This document shows, in pieces, positions 1 to 8,508 of a stretch of 64,000 nucleotides of DNA. Within the stretch, counting starts at the first letter, position 1. Each line of letters begins with the position of its first letter. Below the pieces are notes generated by a model. The model did no database searches. It had not been told where the DNA came from and saw nothing but the letters and a program-made list of their open reading frames with translations. Source of the stretch: Methylobacterium soli (GTDB lineage Bacteria > Pseudomonadota > Alphaproteobacteria > Rhizobiales > Beijerinckiaceae); assembly GCF_008806385.1 (NCBI RefSeq), contig NZ_VZZK01000002.1, positions 277,335 through 341,334 of the forward strand, read 5' to 3'. The translations under genes were made by a program, and so were the position numbers.

Positions 1-1
1 G

Positions 2-277
2 CCCATGAAGGCGATGAAGCCGATGTCGGGAGGCGAGGCGTGGTGGCCGGAGGATCTCGGCCAGCCGGCGACGAGCGGCGCCCAGAACGGCATGCGCTAC
101 GCCTTCTTTCCCGACGCGCGCCGGCTCCTCCTCGAGGAGAACGGCGAGATCGCGACCTACGATAGCGGAGACCACCGGATCAGCGGCGTCTCGCAGCAGG
201 ATGGCGCTTCGAAATCGCTGGACTTCGTCAGCCAGGACGGCCCGGTCGCGATCAGCGCGCTGAACAAGCTCGGGTGA
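2..277 (+). CDS. SHOCT-type small protein, C-terminal part (cut by window edge)
   Basis: The reading frame is open to the left edge, so the true start may lie outside the window; no ribosome binding site is visible before the first ATG at 5. What is seen: a KxMKPM-type start, the stretch GGEAWWPEDLGQPATSGAQN, then a YAFFPDARRL...YDSGDH...GVSQQ block and a C-terminal SLDFVSQDGPVAI. As I recall, this pattern is typical of short SHOCT-domain-associated proteins that are common in Methylobacterium and relatives; their function is unknown. It is read in the same direction as the ABC exporter gene that follows about 107 bases later. I would not assign a role. Confidence 0.6.
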   Translation, partial: PMKAMKPMSGGEAWWPEDLGQPATSGAQNGMRYAFFPDARRLLLEENGEIATYDSGDHRISGVSQQDGASKSLDFVSQDGPVAISALNKLG

Positions 278-384
278 TGGCGCCGGGCATCCCGCCGGCC
301 TGACGTCCGGGCTTCGTGGACACCAGCGGCCCGGCGCTCTATGCGCTGGGCCTGCATGCCCCCCGTGACGCCACATGCCGCCCG

Positions 385-2142
385 ATGCGCGCGCTGATCG
401 ATCTTCTCCGCGCGTTGCGGCCTCGCGATCGGCGGCGCCTCGTCCTGATCGCCCTCGGCCTCGCGATGGCGGCCCTCTTCGAGGTGGTCGGGGTGGCCTC
501 CGTCGTGCCCTTCCTCACCCTCGTGGGGGATCCGTCCGCCGCGGCCCGCGTGCCGTACCTCGCCAATGCCCGCGACGCCCTCGGGCTCTCCGACGACCGG
601 AGCTTCCTGATCGCCACAGGCGCGGCCGCGCTGATCGCGATCCTGACCACGAGTGTGGTGAATGCCGCGCTCACCTTCGCGCAGCTCCTGTTCACGAACC
701 TCGTGGGCTACGACATCGCGCGGCGTCTCCTGCTGCGCTATGTCGACCGGGAGCGGCTGTTCTTCGCGCGCGCCAACAGCGCCGAACTCGCAAAGAACGT
801 GCTCAGCGAGACGGATCGCCTTGTCGTCGGCGTCCTGACGCCGATCACCGTCATCGCGTCTCGAGCCGTCTCGGCCCTCGCCGTGGTGGCCTTCCTGATC
901 GCCTACGCGCCCCGCCTCGCGCTGATCCTCGGCGGCGGCTTCGGAGGGCTCTACGTCGCGCTCTACCTCATCATGCGCGCCCGCCTCGCCCGCCTCGGGG
1001 CCCGGGCCGTGGCCGACAACGAGCGCCGCTACCGGGTGGTGCAGGAGACCTTCGGGGCGCTGACGGAGCTCAAGCTCTACGGCCGGGCGGAGGCCTTCGC
1101 GGCTCAGTTCGACGCCCCCGCCCGCGCCTATGCGCGGGCGACCGCCGCGAGCCTGCTGACCGGCCAGATGCCCCGCTTCGTGATCGAGAGCCTCGCCTTC
1201 GGCGGGGTCGTCGTCGTGGTGCTGTTCGCCCTCTCGCAGGGCCTGGACACGGCCGGGCTGCTGCCGCTGCTGGGGCTTTTCGCCTTCGCGGGCTACCGGA
1301 TGCTGCCCGCCTTCCAGAACATCTTCACGTCCCTGGCGCTGCTGCGCTTCTATCTCCCGGCCGTGCGGGTGGTGATGGACGAGCTCGCGGGGGAGCGTGC
1401 CGCCCTGCCGCGCACCCGCGAGCGGCTTGCCTTCCGGGACGCCATTCGTCTGCGGGCTCTGAGCTTCGACTATGAGCCGGGTCGGCCGACGCTCACCGGC
1501 ATCACCCTCGACATCGAAGCCCGAAGCACGATCGGGCTTGTCGGCCGCACGGGCTCCGGCAAATCGACCCTCGTGGGGCTTCTCCTCGGCATCCTGACGC
1601 CGTGTTCGGGCAGCCTCACGGTCGACGGCGTCCCCCTCGATGCGGCGACCCTGCCGGCCTGGCAGAACCGGATCGGTTACGTGCCGCAGGACATCTTCCT
1701 GATCGACGGGACGGTCGCGGAGAACATCGCCCTCGGGCTCGCCGAGATCGATCCGGGGGCGGTCGAGCGCGCGGCGCGGCTCGCCGGGGCGCATGACTTC
1801 ATCGCTGCGCTGCCCGGCGGCTATCAGGCCGGTGTGGGCGAGCGCGGGGCGCGGCTCAGCGGTGGTCAGCGCCAGCGCCTCGGCATCGCCAGGGCGCTCT
1901 ACCACGATCCGGACGTCATCGTGTTCGACGAGGCGACGTCGGCCCTCGACGGCGAGACCGAGGCTGCCGTGATGGGGGCGCTCGCGGACTTAGCCGGCAA
2001 CCGAACGCTGATCCTGATCGCGCACCGCCTGACGAGCCTCGCCCGCGCGGATGTCGTGCACGTCCTGGAGGCCGGACGCCTCGTGGCCTCGGGGCCGCTC
2101 GCGGCCGTGATGCCCTATCTCGGCCAGACCGAGCCGGCCTGA
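385..2142 (+). CDS. ABC exporter, fused permease and ATPase (PglK/McjD/MsbA-like)
   Basis: A 585-residue half-transporter of the type I exporter fold. About 310 N-terminal residues form the hydrophobic six-helix region. The ATPase follows, with Walker A GRTGSGKST near residue 390, signature LSGGQRQRLGIARAL, Walker B VIVFDEATSALD and switch histidine IAHRL. Such proteins flip lipid-linked oligosaccharides or export peptides as homodimers in the inner membrane. The frame can extend to a GTG at 316, but the ATG at 385 gives a normal N-terminus (MRALIDLLRALRP) and is preferred. The next gene starts one base after its stop, so the two are surely co-transcribed. The asparagine synthase partner points to glycan or peptide export; the substrate cannot be read from the sequence. 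Confidence 0.88.
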   Translation: MRALIDLLRALRPRDRRRLVLIALGLAMAALFEVVGVASVVPFLTLVGDPSAAARVPYLANARDALGLSDDRSFLIATGAAALIAILTTSVVNAALTFAQLLFTNLVGYDIARRLLLRYVDRERLFFARANSAELAKNVLSETDRLVVGVLTPITVIASRAVSALAVVAFLIAYAPRLALILGGGFGGLYVALYLIMRARLARLGARAVADNERRYRVVQETFGALTELKLYGRAEAFAAQFDAPARAYARATAASLLTGQMPRFVIESLAFGGVVVVVLFALSQGLDTAGLLPLLGLFAFAGYRMLPAFQNIFTSLALLRFYLPAVRVVMDELAGERAALPRTRERLAFRDAIRLRALSFDYEPGRPTLTGITLDIEARSTIGLVGRTGSGKSTLVGLLLGILTPCSGSLTVDGVPLDAATLPAWQNRIGYVPQDIFLIDGTVAENIALGLAEIDPGAVERAARLAGAHDFIAALPGGYQAGVGERGARLSGGQRQRLGIARALYHDPDVIVFDEATSALDGETEAAVMGALADLAGNRTLILIAHRLTSLARADVVHVLEAGRLVASGPLAAVMPYLGQTEPA

Positions 2143-2143
2143 C

Positions 2144-4060
2144 ATGTGCGGCATCGCGGGCCTGATCGACCCCAGTCTCTCCGCCGACATCCTTCGGGCG
2201 AGCGCCGAGGCCATGGCGGATGCCCTCGCCCATCGCGGTCCGGACGGGCGCGGCATCTGGTGCCGGGCCGATCGGGGCGTCGCCCTCGGGCATCGGCGCC
2301 TCGCGATCGTGGAACTGAGCGAGGCAGGCGCGCAGCCCTTCCTGTCCGCCGATGGCCGCTGGGCGCTCAGCTACAACGGCGAGCTCTACGACGCCATCGC
2401 GCATCGCCCGGCCTTGGAGACCGACGGACACGTCTTCCGGGGCAGCTCCGATACCGAGATCCTGATCGAGCTGATCGCCCGGCACGGGGTGGTGGGCGCG
2501 CTCGCGCGGGTCGATGGCATCTTCGCCTTCGCGGCCTATGACCGGGCGCAGGACAGGCTCTGGCTCGCCCGGGACCGAATGGGCGTGAAGCCCCTGTTCT
2601 ACGCGGCCACGGAACGCCGTCTGCTGTTCGGCTCGCAGCTCTCGGCGCTCACCGCTTGCTCGGGTTTCCGACCGGAGATCGACCCGGGTGCGGTCGCGAG
2701 CCTGCTCCGCCACGGCTATGTGCCGGCGCCCGGCGCGATCTACCGCGGCGTCGCCAAGCTTGCGCCAGGCCATGTCCTCGCGTGGCGCGCCGGCGAGCCC
2801 GCGCGGAGCGAACCCTATTGGAGCCTCGACGGGGTAATCGCCGCGGGCCGGGACGATCCCTTCCGGGGGACGCCCGAGGAGGCCGCAGACGCCCTCGAGA
2901 CGCTCCTGCGGGGTGCCGTCCGCCGCCAGCTGATGAGCGACGTCCCGCTCGGGGCCTTCCTCTCCGGCGGCATCGATTCGTCGGCCGTGACCGCCCTGAT
3001 GGCGGAAGGCGGCGCGCGGCCGCGTACCTTCGCGGCGGGGTTCCCGGAGGATCCGCGTCTCGACGAGAGCCCGCATGCGGCCGCGGTCGCGCGGTATCTC
3101 GGCACCGACCACACCACGATCCCGATCGGGGAGCGGGAGGCGCTCGACCTCGTGGCGCGCCTGCCCGCGATCTTCGACGAGCCGCTCGCCGACCCCTCCG
3201 GCCTTCCGACTCACTTGCTCTGCGCCGCGACGCGGGCCGCCGGGATCACCGTGGCGCTGTCGGGCGATGGCGGCGACGAGCTGTTTGCCGGCTATGACCG
3301 CTACGCCCTGGCGCGGCGCTTCGCGCGGCGCGTCGAGCCGGTGCCGCGCCCGCTCCGCAGCCTCGGGGCGGCGGCGCTCGGTGGGCTGCCGCGGGGCGCG
3401 GCCGCCATCCTGGCCCGCGCCCTGCCCCCGCCCTGGGGCGGGCCCGAAGGCGTCGACCGGCTGCGCAAGGCGGCGGGGCAGCTTCCCGGGAGCGGCTTCG
3501 ACCTTTACCGGCGTCTCCTCACGCTCAATCCGGCGGCTGAGGCGCTGGCCTGCGGAAGGCCCGCGTTGCAGAGCCCGATGGACGCACCCGGAGCGCTACC
3601 TCTGCTTGCACGAATGCGCCGCCTCGACAGCCTCGCCTACCTGCCCGACGACGTTCTGGCCAAGGTCGACCGCGCCAGCATGGCGGTCGGGCTGGAGGCG
3701 CGGGTGCCGCTCCTCGACCGGACAATCGTGGAATTCGCCTGGCGCCTTCCGGACAACATTCTGGTCCGACAAGGGAAATCCAAATGGCCGCTGCGCGCCG
3801 TGCTGGCCCGGCACGTGCCGCCGGCCCTGTTCGAGCGGCGCAAGCAGGGCTTCGCGCCCCCACTCGCGGCTTGGTTGCGTGGCCCCCTGCGCGATTACGC
3901 GCGCGACCTGCTGCTGAGCCCGCAGGCCGGCGGGGGCTTCCTCGACAGGGGTCGGGTGCGGCACATGCTCGACGAGCATCTAGCAGGAACGCACAACCAT
4001 GCGGTGGGGCTGTGGCCGCTCCTGAGCTTCGAGGCGTGGCGCCTGCACCAGAGCGCCTGA
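2144..4060 (+). CDS. asnB: asparagine synthase (glutamine-hydrolysing) family amidotransferase
   Basis: A 638-residue two-domain enzyme. The N-terminal glutaminase domain begins with the catalytic Cys2 (MCGIAGLID) and has RGPDG and SYNGELY motifs. The C-terminal synthetase domain has the ATP pyrophosphatase loop LSGGIDSSA near residue 277, SGDGGDELFAGYDRY and a KVDRASM...EARVPLLD motif. The family transfers glutamine ammonia to a carboxylate, classically aspartate; paralogues in polysaccharide and exported-peptide loci amidate other substrates. It starts one base after the exporter stop. The intact glutaminase half argues for a standard glutamine-dependent enzyme. Whether it makes free asparagine or modifies an exported product is open. 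Confidence 0.9.
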   Translation: MCGIAGLIDPSLSADILRASAEAMADALAHRGPDGRGIWCRADRGVALGHRRLAIVELSEAGAQPFLSADGRWALSYNGELYDAIAHRPALETDGHVFRGSSDTEILIELIARHGVVGALARVDGIFAFAAYDRAQDRLWLARDRMGVKPLFYAATERRLLFGSQLSALTACSGFRPEIDPGAVASLLRHGYVPAPGAIYRGVAKLAPGHVLAWRAGEPARSEPYWSLDGVIAAGRDDPFRGTPEEAADALETLLRGAVRRQLMSDVPLGAFLSGGIDSSAVTALMAEGGARPRTFAAGFPEDPRLDESPHAAAVARYLGTDHTTIPIGEREALDLVARLPAIFDEPLADPSGLPTHLLCAATRAAGITVALSGDGGDELFAGYDRYALARRFARRVEPVPRPLRSLGAAALGGLPRGAAAILARALPPPWGGPEGVDRLRKAAGQLPGSGFDLYRRLLTLNPAAEALACGRPALQSPMDAPGALPLLARMRRLDSLAYLPDDVLAKVDRASMAVGLEARVPLLDRTIVEFAWRLPDNILVRQGKSKWPLRAVLARHVPPALFERRKQGFAPPLAAWLRGPLRDYARDLLLSPQAGGGFLDRGRVRHMLDEHLAGTHNHAVGLWPLLSFEAWRLHQSA

Positions 4061-4081
4061 GGCAAGGCTGAGGAGGAAACG

Positions 4082-4957
4082 ATGCGTGAAATCATCACGT
4101 TGCGGGCCCAGGACGGCACCGAGGCCGCCCTGGCGCTGACGGGCGCCGAGCCGATCTCCTGGCAGGTCGAGGGTCGCCAGTATCTCTGGGACGGCGACCC
4201 GGAGCACTGGAACCGGCATGCGCCCTGGCTCTTCCCGGTGGTCGGCGCCTCGGCGGGGGGCGTGGTGCGGGTCGGCGGGAAGGAATTTCCGATGGCGCAG
4301 CATGGGTTTGCGCGCGATCTCCCGTTCACGGTCGTGGCGCAGGAGGCCGAATCCGCGACCCTGCGGCTCGCGGACGGGCCGGAGACGCGGGCGCATTATC
4401 CCTTCGCGTTCCGCCTCGACATCACCGCGCGGGTGCGGCCGAGGGGCCTCGATTTCGCGATCGCGATCACCAATCCGGGCGACGTCCCCCTGCCCTATGC
4501 CATTGGATTCCATCCGGCTTTTCCCTGGCCCTTCGCCGGGGGGGCGCGGGCGGGCGGGGATTACGCGGTGGTCTTCGAGATGCCCGAGCGGGCGATGGTG
4601 CCGGAGGTCGGCGCGGGCGGGCTGCTGGTGCGGACGGAGCGGGCGATTCCGCTCGAGGGGGACACCCTGCGGCTCGACCCGGCGCTTTTTCAGGAGGCGC
4701 TGGTGTTCCGCGAAGCGCGGAGCCGCAGCCTGCGCTTCACCCGCCCGGGACACGGAACAATTCATATGGGCACCGACGATTTTCCCCATCTCGCGGTGTG
4801 GACGAAACCCACGGCGCCGTTCCTGTCGCTCGAATGCTGGACCGGCCATGCGGATTGGGCGGGATTTGCGGGCGAGTTCGCCGCGCGCGATTCCCAGCGC
4901 AGCCTGGCCCCGGGCGCGACGGCGCGGCACGGGGTCCGGCTGAGCGTCGAGGCCTGA
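4082..4957 (+). CDS. aldose 1-epimerase family protein
   Basis: A 291-residue protein of the galactose mutarotase-like fold (LacX/YeaD-type aldose 1-epimerase branch). Visible family motifs are HGFARDLPF near residue 77, YAIGFHPAFPWPF near residue 141 (the conserved His) and the C-terminal LECWTG. Members equilibrate alpha and beta anomers of free or phosphorylated sugars in the cytoplasm. The start is supported by GAGGAAAC eight or so bases upstream. It lies 21 bases after asnB, so it may belong to the same transcript and act on sugars used by the presumed surface-glycan genes upstream; this is context only. Confidence 0.85.
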   Translation: MREIITLRAQDGTEAALALTGAEPISWQVEGRQYLWDGDPEHWNRHAPWLFPVVGASAGGVVRVGGKEFPMAQHGFARDLPFTVVAQEAESATLRLADGPETRAHYPFAFRLDITARVRPRGLDFAIAITNPGDVPLPYAIGFHPAFPWPFAGGARAGGDYAVVFEMPERAMVPEVGAGGLLVRTERAIPLEGDTLRLDPALFQEALVFREARSRSLRFTRPGHGTIHMGTDDFPHLAVWTKPTAPFLSLECWTGHADWAGFAGEFAARDSQRSLAPGATARHGVRLSVEA

Positions 4958-4962
4958 GGCCC

Positions 4963-5670
4963 GTGCGGATCTGGGTGGCCCGGCCCGAGCCCGGCGCCGG
5001 GCGGACCGGCGAGCGCCTGCGCGCGCTCGGCCACCAACCCCTGGTTGCGCCCGTCCTCATGGTCCGGCCGACCGGCGCGGCGCTCCCGGCGGAGGCGCCG
5101 GACGCCATCCTGCTGACGAGCGCCAACGCGGTCGCGGCCCTGCGCGGCGCGGCCGGGCGCCTGCGGGGCCGGCCCGTCTTCGCCGTGGGGGCGCGGACGG
5201 CGGCGCTGGCGCAGGCGGCGGGGCTCGGCCCGGTCACGGATGCGGGCGGCGATGCGGCGGACCTGGTGCGCGTCGTCCGGGCGCGGCTCGCGCCGGGCCG
5301 GCGCCTGCTCCACGTGGCGGGCGCCGAGCGCAAGGCCGAGCCGGCCGCCTCCCTGCGGGCCGCCGGCTACGATCTCGCAATCGTGGTCGCCTACGCGGCC
5401 GAGCCGGTGGCGGCGCTGCCCGGCCCGGTGGCGGATGCCCTGCGGGCCGGCGGGCTCGATGCGGCCCTGCACTATTCCAGACGAAGTGCCGCGGTGGCGG
5501 CGGAACGGGCCGACGCGGCGGGTCTCGGGGGAGCCTTCGGGGCGCTCAAGCATTACTGCCTGTCGGCTGACGTGGCCGTAGCACTGGAAGCGGCGGGGAT
5601 CGCGGCCCATTTCGTGCCGGCGCGGCCGCGGGAGGAGGACCTCCTGGCCGGCCTCGCGACGGTGTTCTGA
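4963..5670 (+). CDS. hemD: uroporphyrinogen-III synthase
   Basis: A 235-residue HemD-type protein. It cyclises hydroxymethylbilane to uroporphyrinogen III, the branch point to heme and to cobalamin (cobS and cobT lie about 42 kb away). Evidence is the start VRIWVARPEPGAGRTGERL, the ILLTSANAV motif in the first lobe, VGARTAALAQAAG, and the HYSRRSAAVAAE and YCLSADVAVALEAAG segments of the second lobe, with a length normal for the family. The GTG at 4963, five bases after the epimerase stop, is preferred over a longer frame that would overlap that gene. The following Mic60 and HemY genes repeat the alphaproteobacterial order hemD-mic60-hemY. Confidence 0.88.
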   Translation: MRIWVARPEPGAGRTGERLRALGHQPLVAPVLMVRPTGAALPAEAPDAILLTSANAVAALRGAAGRLRGRPVFAVGARTAALAQAAGLGPVTDAGGDAADLVRVVRARLAPGRRLLHVAGAERKAEPAASLRAAGYDLAIVVAYAAEPVAALPGPVADALRAGGLDAALHYSRRSAAVAAERADAAGLGGAFGALKHYCLSADVAVALEAAGIAAHFVPARPREEDLLAGLATVF

Positions 5671-5860
5671 CAACCTCCGCACCGGGTCTCGCCCCGGCGG
5701 CGCTCGCGGTGCTAGGAGGAAACCGAGGAAGCGGCTCGCGTGCAGGGCCGCCGCGGCGTGCCTCACCGGCACCGCCGCTCCCGGCTTGGCCACGGGCGCG
5801 TCGCGCGCCGGCCGGGACGGGGCGGCGGCCGAAACAGGCGATGAAGGGAGAAAACGGGCA

Positions 5861-8305
5861 GTGAAACCACCCCCGAGCGACGCCAACCGTCCGAACCCGA
5901 ACGCGCCCGGCAAGGGCGGCCCCACCGAGCCGGGCAAAGGCGGCCCCGCCGAGGTTGGCAAGGGCGGCCCTGCCGAGGCTGGCAAAGGCGGCCCCGCCGA
6001 GGCTGGCAAAGGCGGCCCCGCCGAGATCAACAAGGGTGGTGCCACCCTGGGCGTGCGGGCCGATGCGCCGAAGGTGGAGCCCGGCAAGGGGGATGCCGGC
6101 CGGATCGAGCCGAGCCGGTTCGAGCCCGCCAGGAGCACGACGCCCGGCACCGGCGGCGCCAAGCCCGAGGTAGGCAAGCCCGAGGCCCCGAAGCCCGGCG
6201 AGGCGGCGAAGCCCGCGGCCACGGTGACTGACCCGATCCGCACCGGTGCGCCCGGTGCCGCGCCGAAGCCGGGCACGCCGGAGCCAGGCAAAAGCGAGCC
6301 CAGCAAGACCGAGCCCAGCAAGACCGAGCCCGCGAAGCCGGCAGCCGCCACCGGCGGGCCATCCGGTCCGACTACCGCCTCCGGTCCGACCGGGCCCGGC
6401 GTGAAGGCCGACGCGCCGAAGGTCGAACCGAGCAAGACTGAACCCAGCAAGTCCGAGCCGCCCAAGCCTGAGCCGCTCAAGTCCGAGCCGCCCAAGCCCG
6501 AGGCCGCCAAGAGCGGCTTTGCCGGCAGTCAGACCCCGGGCGCCACCAAGCCCGGCGGCGGCGTCACGGACGGGCCGATCATCGATCTCAAGGCCAAGCG
6601 GATTCCCGACGCGGCCGAGGCGGCCAGGAACGCGGGACCGGCGGCGGGCCAGAATGCCGGCCAGACTCCCGGCCAAGGTCCCGGCAAGGACCCGGCGCGC
6701 GAAGCCGGCAAGGCGGCGGCCGCCGGAACGGTGGCGGCCGGCATGGCGGGGGCCACCAAGCCGGGCGGCGGGCCCGCGACAGCGCCGTCCTCCGCCGCAG
6801 CCTCTTCCGCAACCGGACCTTCTGTGGCGCCCGGCGCCAGCGCGACATCCGGCGCCGGCGCGGCGCCCCGGATCGCGCCCGATGCGGCGGCGGCCCGGCG
6901 CGGGCCGGGCTTCGGCTCGGTCGCGGCGGCGGGCCTGCTCGGCGGCGTCATCGGGGCGGGCCTGCTCTTTGCCGTCGAGCAGGCGGGCGTGCTGCCGAAC
7001 CGGGCCGAGGACCAGCGCCTCGCCGCCCTCGACCAGCGCATCGCCGCCCTCGCCCCGCGCGATGCGGTGAGCGGGCTGGAGAAGCGCGTCGCCGCCAACG
7101 AGGCGGCGCTCAAGCCCCTGCCGGAGGCGGTGCGGAGTGCAGAGGCCGCGGCCAGGCAGGCCCTCGACAAGGCCGGCACGGGCGCCGGCACCGCCGCGCC
7201 GGAGGCCGCGTCCCCGAACGGCGCCCCGGTGGCCGCGCTGCCGGCCGATCTCGCGGCGCGCCTCGACAGCCTGGACCAGCGCGTCTCGGCGCTGCAGGAG
7301 GAGCCGGGCCGCGATCAGCCCTCGGATTCGAAGCTCACCGCGGCCCAGTCCGGCGATGGCGGGCAGCGGGTCGCCGCCCTCGACGAGCGCCTGAAGGCGC
7401 TGGAGGGCAAGGTCAAGGATCAGACCAAAGCCGCGTCGGGTCAGGATCTCGGCGCCAAGCTCGCCGCGCTTCAGGGCGAGGTGGAGAGCCGCACCAAGGC
7501 CAATGCGGAGGCCGACCAGGCGGTTGTCCAGCGCCTCGACGGCCTGCAGCAGAGCCTCGACGCCCGGGTGAAATCCGCCACCGAGGCGGTCCAGGCCGCC
7601 ACGCAGGCGAGCCAGCAGGCCGTCGACGCGGGCAAGACCCAGGCGCAGGAGACCCAGAAGGCGTTCGAGCGCCAGATTCAGGAGCAGCAGACCCGGGTCG
7701 CCGCCCTCGACAAGGCGCTCGGCCAGCGCGCCGAGGCCAGCACCGTGCAGGCGGCCCTGCGGGTCGTCACCGCCGACCGGATCGCGAACGCGCTCGGCGC
7801 CGGCACGCCCTATGCCGAGCCGCTCTCCGTCCTGCGCAAGCTGGAGACCGGGGATGCGAGCCGGACCGACGCCCTCGCGCCCTTCGCCGAGAAGGGCGCG
7901 CCGGGCGCCGCGCAGCTCGCCGCCGAGTTCCGGCCGATCGCCCAGAAAATCGCGGCGAGCCGCCGATCCGCCGAGGCCCGGGACGTGGCCGAGACCGGCG
8001 ACCTGAAGCGGCGCCTCCTCAGCATGGCGGAATCGATCGTGCAGGTGCGCAAGGTCGACGGGCCGGCGGGCGAGGCGGCGGAGGCCGCGGGCGATCCGAC
8101 CGCCAAGGTTCAGGCGGCCCTCGATCGCGGCGCGATCCAGGACGCCGCCCAGGCCTTCGAAGCCATGCCGGCGGAGGCCAAGGCGGAAGCCGGGGATTTC
8201 GGCGCCAGGCTGAAGGCGCGGGCGGCGGCCACCCAGGCGGCGCAGGCCCTCCTGTCGGATGCGTTCAAGGGCCTCCCGGCCAGCGCCCCCGAGGCCGGTC
8301 GTTGA
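5861..8305 (+). CDS. mitofilin/Mic60-type inner-membrane protein (COG4223)
   Basis: An 814-residue protein with one predicted membrane helix near residues 350-375 (GLLGGVIGAGLLFAVEQAG), then about 440 residues rich in Ala, Gln, Glu and Lys heptads that should form coiled coil. The C-terminal segment (about residues 620-790) matches the mitofilin signature region by position and style. Alphaproteobacterial Mic60 shapes intracytoplasmic membranes and sits between hemD and hemY, as here. The N-terminal 350 residues are unusually long, Pro/Lys/Gly rich and repetitive: five GKGGPxEx units, then KTEPS and KPE blocks. Start GTG at 5861 is chosen because AAGGGAG lies ten bases before it; an ATG at 5786 lacks such a site. 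Confidence 0.8.
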   Translation: MKPPPSDANRPNPNAPGKGGPTEPGKGGPAEVGKGGPAEAGKGGPAEAGKGGPAEINKGGATLGVRADAPKVEPGKGDAGRIEPSRFEPARSTTPGTGGAKPEVGKPEAPKPGEAAKPAATVTDPIRTGAPGAAPKPGTPEPGKSEPSKTEPSKTEPAKPAAATGGPSGPTTASGPTGPGVKADAPKVEPSKTEPSKSEPPKPEPLKSEPPKPEAAKSGFAGSQTPGATKPGGGVTDGPIIDLKAKRIPDAAEAARNAGPAAGQNAGQTPGQGPGKDPAREAGKAAAAGTVAAGMAGATKPGGGPATAPSSAAASSATGPSVAPGASATSGAGAAPRIAPDAAAARRGPGFGSVAAAGLLGGVIGAGLLFAVEQAGVLPNRAEDQRLAALDQRIAALAPRDAVSGLEKRVAANEAALKPLPEAVRSAEAAARQALDKAGTGAGTAAPEAASPNGAPVAALPADLAARLDSLDQRVSALQEEPGRDQPSDSKLTAAQSGDGGQRVAALDERLKALEGKVKDQTKAASGQDLGAKLAALQGEVESRTKANAEADQAVVQRLDGLQQSLDARVKSATEAVQAATQASQQAVDAGKTQAQETQKAFERQIQEQQTRVAALDKALGQRAEASTVQAALRVVTADRIANALGAGTPYAEPLSVLRKLETGDASRTDALAPFAEKGAPGAAQLAAEFRPIAQKIAASRRSAEARDVAETGDLKRRLLSMAESIVQVRKVDGPAGEAAEAAGDPTAKVQAALDRGAIQDAAQAFEAMPAEAKAEAGDFGARLKARAAATQAAQALLSDAFKGLPASAPEAGR
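5909..6028 (+). repeat. five 24-bp tandem repeats inside the Mic60 gene
   Basis: Units begin at 5909, 5933, 5957, 5981 and 6005, each close to GGCAAGGGCGGCCCCGCCGA plus four variable bases. They encode GKGGPTEP, GKGGPAEV, GKGGPAEA, GKGGPAEA and GKGGPAEI. The unit length keeps frame, so copy number can change without breaking the gene. Confidence 0.9.
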
Positions 8306-8508
8306 GCCGATGAGACTCCGTTCCGGCCGCCGAGGCGGCTCACCCTGCGGGGCGGCCTCGGCCGCCTTCGCGCCCGATCCGGGCCTGCGGGCAGCGCCGA
8401 TTGCCCGCAAGGTCCATCCCGGTCTCCGGGCGGCGCTAACCGCCCGGCCTTCGTCCCGCGTTCTCGCCGACAGCCCCGTGCGGGCGCCGAACAGGAGTTG
8501 CTGATCCC

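Noticed and set aside
157..1905. Large minus-strand frame over the ABC exporter
   Set aside because: Low-complexity Arg/Glu/Gly composition and full overlap with a recognised gene.
5546..8410. 954-codon minus-strand frame over mic60
   Set aside because: The Gly/Leu/Arg-rich pattern mirrors the repetitive mic60 sequence. No start signal or homology is seen.
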